Source of the DNA: Prorocentrum cordatum
Taxonomy: Eukaryota; Sar; Dinophyceae; Prorocentrales; Prorocentraceae
Direction of reading: 5' to 3'
DNA length: 64,000 bases
Assembly: GCA_963575745.1 (NCBI GenBank)
Contig: CAUYUJ010000915.1
Location: 43,650 to 107,649, forward strand
Below the pieces are notes generated by a model, which was not told where the DNA came from, searched no databases, and saw nothing but the letters and a program-made list of their open reading frames with translations. Positions 19,481-30,858 of this stretch are shown piece after piece. Position 1 is the stretch's first letter, and every line of letters begins with the position of its first letter. Position numbers and translations under genes: made by a program.

Positions 19481-19785
19481 CCGGCGGTAGACCGTCAACC
19501 TGGTCACCGCCGGGCACCTCGTAGAGCTTTTTCCTTGCACAGCAATCGTCGGAACACATGAAGAAAGCTTCTAGAGCGAGGAATGAAAAACTTGAACAAT
19601 CACGTTTTTTTTTCTGTTTTTATCCAACGTCGGTTCCTCCAAGTGTTTTGATAATGATACTGCACCTACAGACCTAAAAATTTTACTGGCGAACGCGACA
19701 TGACCCACTACAGGTGCGAAAAATCTCCTTTCTCAAAATGAATTCTCAAATGTCCTTCAACTCTTCGCAAACTCACCCAAAACTG
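19481..19785 (+). repeat. Hairpin plus family A unit truncated by a family B insertion
   Basis: Hairpin 19481-19512; A sequence from 19519 to 19785, ending in ACCCAAAACTGG immediately before the hairpin of the next element. Confidence 0.75.
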
Positions 19786-19789
19786 GGCG

Positions 19790-20640
19790 CCGGCGGTAAA
19801 CCGTCAACCTTTCTTACCGCCGGGGCACTCGCAGAGCTTCCTGACCATATATCATGTCAGAAAAAATTGCAGAGAACGAACATTTTTCAGCCTCAGCGAT
19901 TTCAGACCTCTCGATGCAGCAGGCGAACGCCCCTCGTGCTTCTGGATCGTTTTCTGTGCGCACGAGCTCCGTAGCTTTCCTACAGCCCGAGTTACGTGAG
20001 AAAATTGATAGCACCTCTTAAGATCACTCGAACGGTACAAATAGTTTTGCGAATCTAGCTCGAGTATCAGACCGAGTTCAGACCTCTGCATGCATGCAAC
20101 AGGCGGACGCGTCTGATGTCTCCGAATCGATTCCTGTGATTACCAGCCCTGCAGCGTCCCTTACAGCCCGAGTTCAGTGAAGAAAAAAGACAGCACCTCT
20201 GAAGATGACTCGAATAATACAATAGTTTCGCGGACCTAGCTCGGGCAGCAGGCCGAGTTCAGAGCTCTGAATGCGACAAGCGGACGCGACTGATGCCTCC
20301 GAATCAATTCCAGTGATTACCGGCCCTGCAGCACCTTTGCAGCTCGAGTTAAGTGCAGCAAACAGACAACACCTCTCAAGATGACTTGAAGAATATGAAT
20401 AGTTCTGCGGACTTAGCTCGTATTTACCTGAACGAACAAGAAGGCGAGCGGGAATAGATCGATATGTCAGAAAAGAACTAGATCTCAAACGAATTGTTGA
20501 ATTTGAAAAACAAAATTTTCAATCGAACAAATGTCAGCAAAAGGTCTGTCGAGAATTGTCTTGCGAACTAGCTCTCCAGCGCGCCAGAATTACTCTTAAG
20601 CTTCCAGCAACAAGCTGAGGGAAGCTGCTAGTTAACACTT
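19790..20640 (+). repeat. Hairpin plus family B element
   Basis: Hairpin 19790-19823, start ACTCGCAGAGCTTCCTGAC, about three ~180-bp units, then the conserved B tail ending AAGCTGAGGGAAGCTGCTAG. The right terminus is damaged relative to GGAAGCTCTACGAGT. Confidence 0.75.
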
Positions 20641-20839
20641 TCTGGCCGGGTCGGCCAACTAGCTCCACCCGCTGGGATTCCTCTACTTTATCGATGCCGA
20701 AGAGCTCTACGAGGTACCAGCTCCATGTCGCAATTCTGCTAGGTCATCGATGCTGAAGCGCTCTACAAGGTCTAACGGAAAATGTTTCTCGATAGCTCTC
20801 AGAAGCTCTTGTGCAGCGCCCTTGCAGCGCTGCCACTGC
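20641..20839 (+). repeat. Family A right-end fragments
   Basis: Two right ends: GGCCGGGTCGGCCAACTAGC to GAGCTCTACGAGGTA (20640-20718), and a second, shorter GGTCATCGATG...CTCTACAAGG (about 20742-20770). The rest, to 20839, carries the GAAGCTC...GCAGCGCTGCC block of family C. Confidence 0.6.
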
Positions 20840-21210
20840 CCGGCGGTGAACCGTCAAGTTACCGCCGGGCACCTTCTAGAACTCATTTTTCGCGTAAGAG
20901 TGCTCAGAGTCGAAAGAGAGCTTCTAGAAGCATTTCTCGAGATAAACACATGATTTTTTCGTGTCGAGATGAAGATGATTCCGTCAATGGTTTCAATAGT
21001 GAAAGTGTGACTACAGAGCTGATACTGCGACAGAGAGGCCCTAAAGTCGTTTACAGGTGCGAAAATCTGCTTCCACGACATGAATTCTCAAAAAATTGCA
21101 AAACCATCGAAAAGTTATCACCTTTCCCTTCTGGCCGGGTCGACCAACTAGCTGCACTCCGCGCCGGAATTCCTTTGGATCATCGATGCCACAGAGCTCT
21201 ACGAAGTACT
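20840..21210 (+). repeat. Hairpin (short loop) plus family A unit
   Basis: The hairpin at 20840-20868 has a loop several bases shorter than usual. The A unit runs from ACCTTCTAGAACTC (20871) to GAGCTCTACGAAGT (about 21208), about 340 bp. Confidence 0.75.
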
Positions 21211-21214
21211 GACG

Positions 21215-21450
21215 CCGGCGTTGAACCGTCAACCTGGTCATCGCCGGAAACCTCGTAGAGCTCCTAACACACGCAAGAGTGCTGAGTATCAAAAGAGAGG
21301 GAGTCTGGAAGCATTTCTCGAAAAAAGAGAAATCATAAATGTTTTTGCATATTGAGATTGAGGCATGAGAGTGTTTTAAAAGTGCAAGTTCATTCAGAGA
21401 GCTCATATTGAGACACTGAGACCTCAGAATTGTCTAAAGGTGCGAAAAAT
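21215..21450 (+). repeat. Hairpin plus left half of a family A unit
   Basis: Hairpin 21215-21247 (stem with one mismatch: GCCGGCGTT/ATCGCCGG). The A unit from 21251 stops inside GGTGCGAAAAAT at 21450, exactly where the inverted copy begins. Confidence 0.7.
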
Positions 21451-21841
21451 ACCTCGTAGAGCTCTTCGTCGTCGATGAGCTAGAGGAATTCCGGCGCGGG
21501 GTGGGGCTAGTTGGCCGACCCGGCCAGGACGGACAAAGTGGTAACTTTTGGGTGGTTTTGCGATTTTTTGAAAGGTATTTGACCATTTATTTTGAGAAAG
21601 CAGATTTTTCGCACCTGTAAACGACTATGAGGGCTTCTCTGTCTTAGTATGAGCTCCGTAGGAGCTCTTTTACTATCAAAACACTTGGAGCAACCATCTT
21701 CATGTCGACACGAAAAAAACAATTTTTCCCCTTTTCCAGAAATGCTTCCAGAAGCTGTCTCTTTCGACTCTGAGCACTCTGACGCGTGAAAGGAGCTCCA
21801 CGAGGTTCCCGGCGGTGACCAGGTTGACGGTTCACCGCCGG
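21451..21841 (-). repeat. Intact family A unit (357 bp), inverted, with hairpin
   Basis: ACCTCGTAGAGCTC at 21451 to GAGCTCCACGAGGTT at 21807, exactly 357 bp, followed by hairpin 21809-21841 in inverted orientation. With the half unit on its left it makes a head-to-head pair. Confidence 0.9.
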
Positions 21842-22447
21842 CGCCAGTTGTCTAAAGGTGCGAAAAATCTGCTTTCTAAAATGAACGGTCCAATATCTTT
21901 CAAAAAACCCGGATAGCGAAGCCAAGCGCGGAACGCCGCACGGGGACCTCTGCCAGGCTGCCTGAAACGATGCGCGGGACGCTGGAAACCTCGCAGGAGA
22001 CGCTTGCAGGGGCGCCGTTCACGATGCGTGGGGCCCTGCAAAGCGCGCAAGGAAGATCTGCCTAGGAGCCTGGAAGAACTGCCGAAGCTCTTCCGAAGCT
22101 CTGCCGAAGCGCGTCGCGCACCCTGGAGCCACGCGCATTGGGAAACGCTAGGAAGCCACGCTCCCGGACACGCTGCGAACTCCGGTAGGGCGCTGCGAGA
22201 ATCGTGGACCGGCGGAGGTGGGCGTGTGCTCCACACCACCCACCGCCGGCTTATTATCCAAGGAGCTATCCGGGAATTATCGAAAAGTTGCCACATTGTT
22301 TTTTCTGGCCGGGTGGGCCAACTAGCCGCGCCGGAATTCCTCCAGCTCATCGATAACGAAGAGTTCTACAAGGTACTTGGTAGCGTTCCAACCCGGAAAG
22401 CAAAAAGAGACCGTCAGAAAGAGGAAATCTTCTTGTAGAGCAAAGAG
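21842..22447. repeat. Family A fragment and diverged family C-like copy
   Basis: 21844-21905 is a short A fragment (AGGTGCGAAAAATCTGCTTT, then AATATCTTTCAAAAAA). 21905-22250 is a divergent C-like copy without the palindromic core (ATCGTGGACCGGCGGAGGTG near 22200). 22265-22375 is an A right end (GAAAAGTTGCCACATTGTTT to AGAGTTCTACAAGGTA). No gene is supported. Confidence 0.55.
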
Positions 22448-23230
22448 ACTTGGTAGCGCCTAAAACCGAGAGCGACACCCTCAGAGACAGAAAATATTTC
22501 CTGGAGAGCTCTGGGGGGCCCCCTGCAGCACTGCTGAAGCGCGGCCAGGAACGCTTCCATGCGTGCCTGCAGGCGTTGCAGGCACGCTTGGAAGCGTGCC
22601 GGAAGCTCTCCCGGACTCGTCGCCGGCTCACCGGAGGTTTTGCGGGGCCTGTGGGGCGGCGTGGAAGAGCTCCTGGCGGGCACCATCACTGTGCAGCTTC
22701 TAGTCGTGAACCCTTTAGCTCACAGCGAGCCCCCCGGGAAATATACGCCGCAGAACTGTCCTAGCGAGCTGACCGACGCTCCCATGAAGCGCTTCTGGGC
22801 ATTTCGGGGGCACCCCTGCAGCGTCTCTGAAGCGCTGCCAGAAACACCTCCACCCGTGCCCGCACGCGTGCAGGCACACGTTCGTGTTTGCCGGAAGCTC
22901 CCCCGGACCCGCTGCTACGTTTTACAAGTCGCTGCGAGGATCGTGGAGCGGCAGAGTTAAGCTGCTGGGGGCACCACCACCGCCCAGCTTCGAATCTGAA
23001 ACCCTCTAGCTCTTAGAGAGCTCCCCGGGAAAAAAAAACGCTTCCATGCATGCCTGCACGCGCGCAGGCACGCGTGGACGCTTGCCGGAAGCTCTTCCGG
23101 ACCAGCTGCCGGGCCGGGCGAGCTGCTGCGGGGAAGGTGGAGCGACGGAAAAGAGCTCTTGGCGGGCACAACCACCGTCCGGCTTCTAATCTTAAACCCT
23201 CTAGCTCTCGGCGGGCTCACTGGCGATTCC
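22448..23230 (+). repeat. Three tandem family C units
   Basis: Unit 1 is 22448-22741, unit 2 about 22742-23031 and unit 3 23034-23230 (left-truncated). Landmarks in order: AGAGCTCTGG...CCCTGCAGC, GAAGCGC, the palindromic core (GCGTGCCTGCA...GCAGGCACGC in unit 1), GCCGGAAGCTCTCCCGGAC, GTGGAGCGGC and GGGCACCACCACCG. The end is CTCTCAGAGAGCTCCCCGGGAA. ORFs across these units are open by composition only. Confidence 0.8.
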
Positions 23231-23267
23231 TCTTAAGCTTCCAGCAACTAGCGCAGGGAAGCTCTTC

Positions 23268-23590
23268 GTGGTAGCGTCCAAAACCGGGGGGCAAAGAGAA
23301 CACACACTGGAAAGCTTTCCTGGCAAGCCCACGGAAGCTCTCGTGAAGGTCTTCTGGGGCTCTGGGGGCTCCCCTGCAGCGTCTCTGAAGCTCTGGCAGG
23401 AACGCTTCCACGCGTGCCAGCGCGCGCGCGGGCATGCGTGGACGCTTGCCGGAAGCTCTGCCGGACCAGCTGCCGGGTCAGGCGAGGCGCTGCGAGGATC
23501 GTGGAGCGGCAGAGATGGGCTGCTGGCGGGCACCACCACCGCCCGGCTTCTAATATTAAACCCTCTAGCTCTCAGAGAGCTCTAAGGGAA
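23268..23590 (+). repeat. Family C unit
   Basis: GGTAGCGTCCAAAACCGGGG to GAGAGCTCTAAGGGAA, including the core GCGTGCCAGCGCGCGCGCGG. The gap 23591-23997 holds several inverted end fragments of family B/A: GGAAGCTTTACAAGTT, AACTCGTAGAGCTTCCCTTA at about 23747, again at about 23816, and ACCTTGTAGAGCTC at about 23860. Confidence 0.8.
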
Positions 23591-23997
23591 TTACTCTGAA
23601 GCTTCCAGCAATAACTTGCGCAGGGAAGCTTTACAAGTTACAGACAGGTTCTCGGACTCAACTATGATATCACATCGAAGTCCGCCGTCTAGATACGTTG
23701 AGTTAGCGTGTGTGGCGATTTCCTTCTCATTGCTGTAACTCGTAGAGCTTCCCTTAGCAAGTTATTGCTGGAAGCTTGAGAGAAATTCCGGGGCGCTGGA
23801 TGGACAGCTAGTAACTCGCAGAGCTTCCCTTAGCAAGTTGTTGCTGAAGCTTAAGAGTACCTTGTAGAGCTCTTCGGCATCGATGAGCTAGAGGAATTCC
23901 GGCGCAGGGTGGAGCTAGTAACTCGTAGGGCTTCACTTAGCTAGTTGCTGAAAGCTTACAAATAATTCCGGCGCGCTTGAGAGCTAGTTGGCAAGAA

Positions 23998-24297
23998 TTT
24001 GGTAGCGTCCAAAACCCGGAGAGCGAAGAGACCCTTTGGGGACGGGAAATCTTTCCTGGAGAGCTCTGGGAAGCTCCCCTGCAGCGCTGCGGAAGCGCTG
24101 GCAAAAACGCTTCCATGCATGCCTGCACGCGCGCAGGCACGCGTGGAAGCTTGCCGGAAGCTCTCCCGGACCAGTTGCCGGGCTGCCGGAGCCGCTGCGA
24201 GGCCTGTGGACCGCCGTGGAGGAGCTCCTGGCAGGCACCACCACCGTCCGGCTTCTAATCTGAAACCCTTTAGCTCTCAGCGAGCTCTGCGGGAAAA
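23998..24297 (+). repeat. Family C unit with near-perfect palindromic core
   Basis: GGTAGCGTCCAAAACCCGGA to CAGCGAGCTCTGCGGGAA. The core at about 24108-24152 is a near-perfect palindrome: GCTTCCATGCATGCCTGCAC pairs with its inverted counterpart GTGGAAGC across an alternating GCGCGC centre. Confidence 0.85.
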
Positions 24298-24299
24298 AT

Positions 24300-24690
24300 A
24301 CCTCGTAGAGCTCTTCGGCATCGATGAGCTAGAGGAATTCCGGCGCGGGGTGGAGCTAGTTGGCCGACCCGGCCAGAAAGGACAAAGTGATAACTTTTGG
24401 GTGGTTTTGCTAAAAATTGAAGGATATTTGACAATTCATTTTGAGAAAGCAGATTTTTCGCACCTGTAAACGACTATGAGGGTCTCTGCGTCTTAATGTG
24501 AGCTCTGTAGGCGCACATTTACTATCGAAACACTTGGGGGAACCATCTTCATCTCGACATGAAAAACATCTCTGTTCACTTTCTCGAGAAATGCCTCCAG
24601 GAGCTCTCGCTTTTGACTCTGAGCACTCTCACGCGTGAAAGGAGCTCTACGAGGTTTCCGGCGGTGACCAGGTTGACGGTTCACCGCCGG
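24300..24690 (-). repeat. Intact family A unit (357 bp) with hairpin
   Basis: 24300-24656, exactly 357 bp between ACCTCGTAGAGCTC and GAGCTCTACGAGGTT, plus hairpin 24658-24690. Confidence 0.9.
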
Positions 24691-24736
24691 CGCCAGTCTC
24701 GACGGACCTTTTCCTGACTTTTGGTCGGTTGAAAAT

Positions 24737-25124
24737 GCCTTGTACTGCTCTTCGGCATCGATGAGCTAGAGGAATTCCGGCGCGGGATGGAGCTGGATGG
24801 TCGACCCGGCCAGAAAGGACGAAGTGGTAACTTTTGGATGGTTTTGCAATTGTGTGAAAGATATTTGAGAATTCATTTTGATGAAGCAGATTTTTCGCAC
24901 CTGTAAACGACTATAAGGCCTCTCTGTTTCAGCATGAGCTCTGTAGGCGCACTTTTATTATCAAAACACTTGGAGGAACCATCTTTATGTCGACGAAAAA
25001 AAACATTTTTTCTCCTTTCGAGAAATGCTCCAAGAAGCCCTCTCTTTCGACTCTGAGCACTCTTACGCGTAAACGGAGCTCTGCGAGGTTCCCGGCGGTG
25101 ACCAGATTGACAGTTCACCGCCGG
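24737..25124 (-). repeat. Family A unit with hairpin
   Basis: 24737-25090 (left end damaged to CCTTGTACTGCTC), plus hairpin 25092-25124. A short B-tail fragment (CGACGGACCTTTT, TTGGTCGGTTGAAAAT) lies at 24698-24735. Confidence 0.85.
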
Positions 25125-25133
25125 CGCCAGTTT

Positions 25134-25988
25134 TGTTCTTGAAATTTAACAATTCGTTTGAGCTTTACTATTTTTTTCTGACCATATTCGTTCTTATTCC
25201 CGCTCGCATCCTTGATCTCTGCCCGATCGGGAAAATATTCTTGCACAGAAGCATCGCGGGGGGATCGGCCGTTTCGAGTCATCTTGATACGCGGTGTCGG
25301 TATTTTGTACTTAACTCGAGCTGTAGGGCAGCTACAGAGCTCATTTTCACAGAAATCGATTGCGAATCATCAGGCGCGCTCGTCTGTTTAATCTGGAGGT
25401 CTGAACTCGGTCTGCAGCCCGAGCTGGGTTCGCGAAATTATTCGTGTTGTTCGAGTCACCGTCAGAGGTGCTGTCAGTTTTATGCACTTAACTCGGGCTG
25501 TAGGGGGGCTACAGGGCTTGTACTTACAGGAATCGGTTCGGAGACATCAGGCGCGTCCGCCTGCCGAATGCAGAGCTCAGAAAGGTCCGCGAAACTATTC
25601 GTATTGTTCGAGTCATCCTGCGAGGTGCTGTCGGTTTCCTGCACTTAACTCGGGCTGTAGGGGGGCTGCAGGGCTGGTAATCACAGGAATCGATTCAAAG
25701 ACATTAGGCGCGTCCGCCTGTTGCATTCAGATGTCTGAACTCGGTCTGATACTCGAGCTATATTCGCGAAACTATTTGTATTGTTCGAATGATCTTGAGA
25801 GGTGCTGTCGATTTTCGCACGCAACTCGGGCTGCCGGAGAGCTACGGAGCTCGTGCGCACAGAAAAGGTCTGAAATCGTTTTGGCTGAAAAACTATTCGT
25901 TCTCTGCAATTTTTTAAAAAACATAATAGATAGGCAGGAAGCTCTACGAGTCCCCCGGCGGTAAGGAAGGTTGACGGTTCACCGCCGG
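25134..25988 (-). repeat. Inverted family B element with hairpin
   Basis: Minus-strand copy with four diverged ~180-bp units and the start (GGAAGCTCTACGAGTC at about 25937 on the plus strand) next to hairpin 25955-25988. The conserved tail is only partly present at the left edge (about 25134-25270). Confidence 0.8.
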
Positions 25989-26021
25989 CGCCCAGTTCGC
26001 CGACCCGACTTTAAGAGACAA

Positions 26022-26890
26022 TGTTCCCGGAGTGCTCGCTGAGAGCTAGAGGGTTTACGATCAGAAGCCGGACGGTGGTTGTGCCCGCCAAGAGCTCTTC
26101 CACGGCGGTCCACGTTCCCCGCAGCGCCTCGCCCGGCCTGGCAACGTGTCCGGGAGAGCTTCCGGCAAGCCTCCACGCATGCCTGCACGCGTGCAAGCAC
26201 GCATGGAAGCGATTCTGGCAGCGCTTCAGCAGCGCTGTAGGGGAGCCCCCCAGAGCGCCAGAAAGGCTTTACGAAACGCGAAAGCGTTTGGGGGCCCGCC
26301 GGGGAAGCTGTCTGGCGTGTGCGCCCTTTGCTCTCCGAGTTTTTCCCGGAGAGCTCGCTGAGAGCTAAAGGTTTAAGATTGGAGGCCGGGCGGTGGTGGT
26401 GCCCGCCAGGAGCTCCTCCGCGGCGGTCCAGAATCCCCGCAGCGGTTCGCTCGACCCGGCAGCTGGTCCGGGAGAGTTTCCGGCAAGCTTCCACGCGTGC
26501 CTGCGCGCGTGCAGGCACGCGTGGAAGCGTTTCTGGCAGTGCTTCGGCAGCGCTGCAGGGAAGCTTCCCAGAGCTCTCCAGGAAAGATTTCCCGTTCCCG
26601 AAGGGTGGCTTTGCTCTTCGGGTTTGTGGACGCTACGAAGTGACTGAGCTCGCTGAGAGCTGAAGAGTTTCAGATTGGAAGCCGGACGGTGGTGGTGCCC
26701 GCCAGGAGCTCCTCCACGGCGGTCCACGTTCCCCGCAGCAGCTCCGGTGACCCGGCAACGGGTCCGGGAGAGCTTCCGGCAAGCTTCCAAGCGAGCCTGC
26801 ATGCGTTCAGGCACGCTTGGAAGCGTTCCTGGCAGCGCTTCAGCAGCGCTGCAGGGGAGCTTCCCAGAGCTCTCCAGAAAAGATGTTACC
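26022..26890 (-). repeat. Three inverted family C units
   Basis: Units about 26022-26350, 26350-26660 and 26650-26885. Each carries GCCCGCCA(A/G)GAGCTC, GGTCCGGGAGAG(C/T)TTCC and a palindromic core; in the middle unit CTTCCACGCGTGCCTGCGCG is followed by the mirror GCAGGCACGCGTGGAAG at about 26489-26528. GTTACCGCCGGGGGAATGCC at 26885 is a lone hairpin arm. Confidence 0.8.
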
Positions 26891-27063
26891 GCCGGGGGAA
26901 TGCCTCGTAGAGCTTCCCTAAGCTAGCAGATGGAAGCTTAAAAGTAATTCGGACGCGCTGGAGAGCTAGTACCTCGTAGAGCTCCTCCTCATCGATGAGC
27001 TAGAGAAGTTCCGGCGCGGGGTGGAGCTAGTTGGCCGTCCCGGCCAGAAAGGACAATGTGACA
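26891..27063. repeat. End fragments of families A and B
   Basis: CTCGTAGAGCTTCCCTAAGC at about 26910, an inverted B tail, ACCTCGTAGAGCTCCTCCTC at about 26971, and an A right-end fragment to 27063 (GGTGGAGCTAGTTGG, then AAAGGACAATGTG). Confidence 0.7.
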
Positions 27064-27830
27064 ACTCTTTCCCGGAGAGCTCTCTGAGAGCTAGAGGGTT
27101 TTAGATAAGAAGCCGGGCGGTGGTGGCGCCCGCCAGCAGCACATCTCCGCCGCTTCACGATCCTCGCAGCAACTCGCCCGACACGGCAGCGTGTCCGGGA
27201 GAGCTTCCGGCAAGCTTCCAGGCGTGCCCCCACGCGAGCAGGCACACGTGGAAGCGTTCCTGGCAGCGGTTCAGAGACGCTGCAGGGGAGCCCCCGAGCC
27301 CCAGAAGAGCTTCACGAGAGCTTCTGTGGGCTTGCCAGGAAAGCTTTTCAGTGCGTGTCCTCTTTGCTCTCCGGATTTTGGACGCTACCAAGTACCTCGT
27401 AGGGCTCTCCGGCAAGATGAGCTAAGAGGATTTCGGGCGCAGGTGGAGCAAGTTCCCGGACAGCTCTCTGAGAGCTAGAGGGTTTTAGCTTAGAAGCCGG
27501 ACGGTGGTGGTGCCCGCCAGCAGCCCATCTCCGCCGCTCCACGACCCCCGCAGAAACTCCGGCGACCCGGCAGCGGGTCCGCAGCAATGCAGGATCGCTT
27601 CAGAAAGGGTTGAGAGAGCTCTGCAGGCGCCCCAGGAGGGTTTCACAGAGCCTTGCAGAAAGGCACGCGTCCACGTGTGCCAGCACGCGTTCAGGCACGA
27701 ATGGGGCGTGCCTGGCAGTGCCTTCAAAGCGCTTCAGGAGGGCCCCAGGGGGCTCTCTAGGAAAGATTTCTCGTCCCCAAGGGCCTCCTCACTCTCCGAG
27801 TTTTGGACGCTACCAAGTTGGCCGACCCGA
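27064..27830 (-). repeat. Two inverted family C units
   Basis: About 27064-27395 and 27452-27825. The second unit is diverged in the core (CACGCGTCCACGTGTGCCAG and CACGCGTTCAGGCACG). Between them lies an A left-end fragment (ACCTCGTAGGGCTC at about 27392). Confidence 0.75.
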
Positions 27831-28481
27831 GCTTAAGAGACAATGTGGCGACTTGGGGTCGTTTATTCTATCTTTGTGCAAAATTTAAAAGTTCGTTTTA
27901 CAAACAAGTATTTTTCCACCTGTAGCGGGTTATGCCGCGTCTGCCAGTTGAATTACCAGGTCTGTAGCTGTAATATTACTATCAAAAGACTTGAGGGAAC
28001 CGTCGGCCGTTTCGAGTCATCTTGAGACGCGTTGACAGTTTTCTGTACTTAACTCGAGATTTAGGACAGCTACAGAGCTGATTCTTACAGAAACCGATTC
28101 AGAATCATCAGACGCGATCGTCTGTCCCATGGAGAGGTCTGAACTCGGTCTGCTGCTCGAGCTAGGCCCGTAAAACTATTTGTAATATACAATCGTTTTC
28201 ACAAGTGTTTCCTTTAACTGAAGATTTAGAAGAGCCACAGAGCTGGCACGCATATAAACCGACTCAGTATCACCCGGCGCGATTTTTCTCGCATCGAGAG
28301 GTTCGAACTCGGTCTGGCAGCTAGGTCGACGAAGCGAAGATGCAACATCGAAAAAAAACGTATTTCCGATATTTCTTCTTCACGCTTCAGAAAGCTTCCT
28401 TCGTGTGCTTCGAGCAGCGCCGCGCCAGAATAGAGCTCTACGAGGCTCCGGGCGGTTACCTGGTTGACGGTTTACCGCCGG
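27831..28481 (-). repeat. Inverted family A unit with nested B units, plus hairpin
   Basis: Mirror image of 8178-8780: A right part (27831-27990), two to three B units (about 28000-28340), A left part ending AGAGCTCTACGAGG (28433-28446), hairpin 28448-28481. The shared composite suggests that A with nested B amplified as a unit. Confidence 0.75.
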
Positions 28482-28525
28482 ATCCCAGTGGGTAATGACT
28501 CGTAGCGCTTCCTTTAGCAAGTTAT

Positions 28526-28995
28526 TCCCGGAGAGCTCATGAGAGCTGGGGTTTATGATGCGAAGCCGGACGGTGGTGGTGCCCGCCAGCAGCGCATCTC
28601 CGCCGCTCCACGATCCCTGCAGCAACTCGCCCGAGCCGGGGGCGGGTCCGCAGCAATGCAGGATCGCTTCAGAAGGGTTCGACAGTACGCTGCGGGCGTC
28701 CTAGGAGGGTTCGACAGAGCATTGCCGGAAGACGCGCGTCCACGTGCGCCAGCACGCGTGCAGACACGCATGGGGGCGTGCCTGGCAGCGCCTTCGAAGT
28801 GCTTCAAGGTGCCCCAGGGGGCTAAGAGTAATACCCGGAGAGCTCTCTGAGAGCTAGAGGGTTTAAGATTAGGCCGGACGGTGGTGGTGCCCGCCAGCAG
28901 CCCATCTCTGCCGGTCCAGAATCCTCGCAGCAGTTCGTTCGAGCCGGCAGCTGGTTCGGGAAACTTGTAAGCGTCCAAAACCCGGATAGCAAAGA
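28526..28995 (-). repeat. Inverted family C units
   Basis: About 28526-28815 and 28838-28995 (truncated). Landmarks GACGGTGGTGGTGCCCGCCA and CAGCAGC; the second ends in GCGTCCAAAACCCGGATAGC and leads straight into the CA-rich repeat. Confidence 0.75.
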
Positions 28996-30721
28996 GGCAC
29001 TCACACAAACGAGCACACTCACATAAGCACGCACACACGAACACACATACAAACACATATACATACACAAGAACGCACACATACGCCAGCATGCTCCACA
29101 CACACGCACACATACACACACACACACACGCACACGCACACGCACACGCAACACATCCACACGCAAAGGTCGACACACACGCGCAAACGCGCACACACAA
29201 ACACACAGCACATCTCACACACACACACAGAGGGACGCGCACACGCACACGAATCACACATGCACATACAAACACGGGGGCACACACAAACACTCACACG
29301 CACACACGCACACACACACACACACACACACGCACGTACAACCCACGCACACAGACGCACACGCAAGCATCCAGGGAAACCCACGCACTGACGACCACAC
29401 GATGACGCACGCACCGCAGCCACCTCAGCGCCCCCCCCCCGCGCTCCCCTGCCGCCCCCACGCGCCCCCGCCCTCCCCGCCGGCGCTCCGGAGGGGGGAG
29501 GCACCGCCCCATTTTGGGGCCGGCCCCCCCTCCGCTCCAACCACTCCACCCTCGCGGAGCGCCGGGGGGGGGAGGGGGGAGGGGGGAGGCGCGCGGACGG
29601 CGGCACCACACCCCGCGCGCACGCGCACACGCACATGCGCAGACGAACACAGACGCAGGATAGCAAAGAGGCAATCACACAAGCAAGCACACGCACATAG
29701 GCACGCACACACGGACACACACAGACTAATACACAAGAGCACACACGTACGCCAGCATGCTCCACACATATGCGCACATACACACATACACACACACGCA
29801 CACACACATCCACACGCAAAGGTCCACACACACGCGCAAACGCGCACACACAAACACACATACATACACAAGAACACACATACGCCAGCATGCTCCACAC
29901 ACACACATACACGCACACATACACACACACGCACACACACACACACACATCCACACGCAAAGGTCTACACACACGCGCAAACGCGCACACACACACACAC
30001 ACACGAACACACAACATATCACACACACGGACACGCACACGCACGCGGATCACAAGAGTACATACACACACGGGGGGCACGGAGCGCCCCCACCCTCCCC
30101 GCCGGCGCTCCAGAGGGGGGAGGCACCGCCCCATTCTGTGGCCCGCCCTCCCTCCACTCCAACCACTCCGCCCTCGCGGAGCGCCCGAGGGGGACGAGGG
30201 GGGAGGAGGGGGCGCGCGGACGGCGGCACATGCGCAAACAAACACAGACAAAGGATAGCAAAGAGCCAATCACACACGCATGCACACGCGCATAAGCACG
30301 CACACACGTACACACACGGACAAACTCACATACATACATACACAAGAACACGCACGTACGCCAGCATGCTCTACACACACGCACACATACACACATACAC
30401 ACAAGCGCACACGTCCACACGCAAACGCACACACACTCACACACACACGCATGTGCACCCAGACACACGCAGGGGCACACACACACATACGAGACACACG
30501 CGCCCCCCCCCCACCCACCCACCCACCCACCCCCACACACACACATACACACACACGCACAAGCGCACACACAGACGCAATGGCGAACACCCACGGATAA
30601 CCACGCACAGACGACAACGTGGTGACAGACCCATTCCCCGACTGGTCAGCGCACTCTTCCACCGCGCCCCCAAGCCCCCCCCACGCGCCCCCGCCCTCCC
30701 CGCCGGCGCTCCGGAGGGGGG
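28996..30721. repeat. CA-rich higher-order repeat with foldback module
   Basis: Three ~600-bp blocks. Each begins GGATAGCAAAGAG (28983, 29657, 30251) and continues with CACAC/CGCAC runs, ACGCCAGCATGCTCCACACA (about 29083, 29751, 29884; variant at 30359) and CACACGCAAAGGTC. Each block ends in a GC-rich foldback module bounded by CCGGCGCTCCGGAG and CGGAGCGCC (29480-29590, 30095-30195; a third starts at 30705 and is cut by LINE B). The long Thr/His/Cys-rich ORFs in all frames are by-products of the dinucleotide repeat. Confidence 0.9.
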
Positions 30722-30858
30722 AGGCTTGGCTTGGCTTGGAGTCGACTGAAGCGGGCTCTCAGAGCCCAGTCGCAGTGTCCACACGGCAGCGTCAGCTGTT
30801 ACAATTCCGCCTGTACAGTATAAAGCGCGAAGCGCGTAGATATACACAAGCACAGGCA

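Noticed and set aside
29500-29530. CCCCATTTTGGGGCC resembling part of the spliced leader
   Set aside because: Only CCATTTTGG matches; it is the palindromic centre of the foldback module and recurs there.
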